Source: Cristatella mucedo
Lineage: Eukaryota; Bryozoa; Phylactolaemata; Cristatellidae
Direction: 5' to 3'
Length of the DNA stretch: 64,000 nucleotides
Assembly: GCA_009760855.2 (NCBI GenBank)
Contig: WPIO01000004.1
Coordinates: 8,952,501-9,016,500, forward strand
The translations under genes and the position numbers were made by a program. Shown here in pieces: positions 63,915-64,000 of this stretch; the stretch's first letter is position 1; each line of letters begins with the position of its first letter. The notes beneath the pieces were generated by a model. The model saw only the letters and a program-made list of their open reading frames with translations, did no database searches and was not told the DNA's origin.

Positions 63915-64000
63915 TAGCTTGTGATGCGGGCTGACACTGCATGCTGCCACTAACCACATTTGCATGCCGACCCTGTGCATGTCACCCCTAATCATATTAT
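63915..64000 (+). mobile_element. CR1/L2-like LINE 3' UTR, cut by the window end
   Basis: GCTGACACTGCATGCTGCCA, CATTTGCATGCCGACCCTG and GTCACCCCTAATCATATTAT match the LINE 3' UTR at 34.78-34.86 kb. The rest lies outside the window. Confidence 0.85.

Overview
The window is nuclear DNA from an animal (metazoan). Coding sequence is split by many introns with GT-AG borders, most of the DNA is non-coding, and the repeats are typical of animals: a CR1/L2-type LINE, tRNA-derived SINEs, one decayed Ty1/copia element and long dinucleotide arrays. I cannot name the lineage from sequence alone. No CRISPR array, operon or bacterial gene is present.

Three host genes can be supported, all on the + strand. 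(1) About 2.8-6.8 kb holds the last three recognisable exons of a spermine/polyamine-oxidase-like flavin amine oxidase, whose 5' part lies upstream of the window or was not found. (2) At 35.06-35.59 kb is a 175-codon exon of unknown function with a beta-sandwich-like motif pattern. (3) At 45.7-63.2 kb is RUVBL2 (reptin), assembled here from 13 exons that keep phase throughout and give about 456 residues with Walker A, Walker B, sensor I, arginine finger and sensor II in place. One of its introns appears to use a GC donor.

The rest is mostly repeats. One CR1/L2-like LINE family accounts for more than fifteen copies on both strands, nearly all 5'-truncated and ending in (ATT)n. Two copies (33.6-35.0 and 39.0-40.5 kb) are open through the reverse transcriptase except for one nonsense codon each. 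One copy (57.1-58.1 kb) has inserted into another inside RUVBL2 intron 8, leaving a 6-bp target-site duplication. A tRNA-derived SINE, here called SINE-A (nine copies), ends in a stem-loop that matches the LINE 3' end, which suggests the SINE is mobilised by this LINE. A second tRNA-derived family, SINE-B, has five copies, and a further dispersed repeat, family C, has four. A degraded copia element lies at 29.9-33.3 kb.

Layout: 0-7 kb amine oxidase gene; 7-35 kb repeats, microsatellites, a CpG-rich block (17.4-18.8 kb), a perfect 20-bp minisatellite (21.0-21.2 kb) and the copia element; 35-36 kb the small gene with a poly(A) signal; 37-44 kb LINE and SINE clusters; 45.7-63.2 kb RUVBL2 with repeat-filled introns; 63.9 kb to the end, another LINE 3' end running out of the window.
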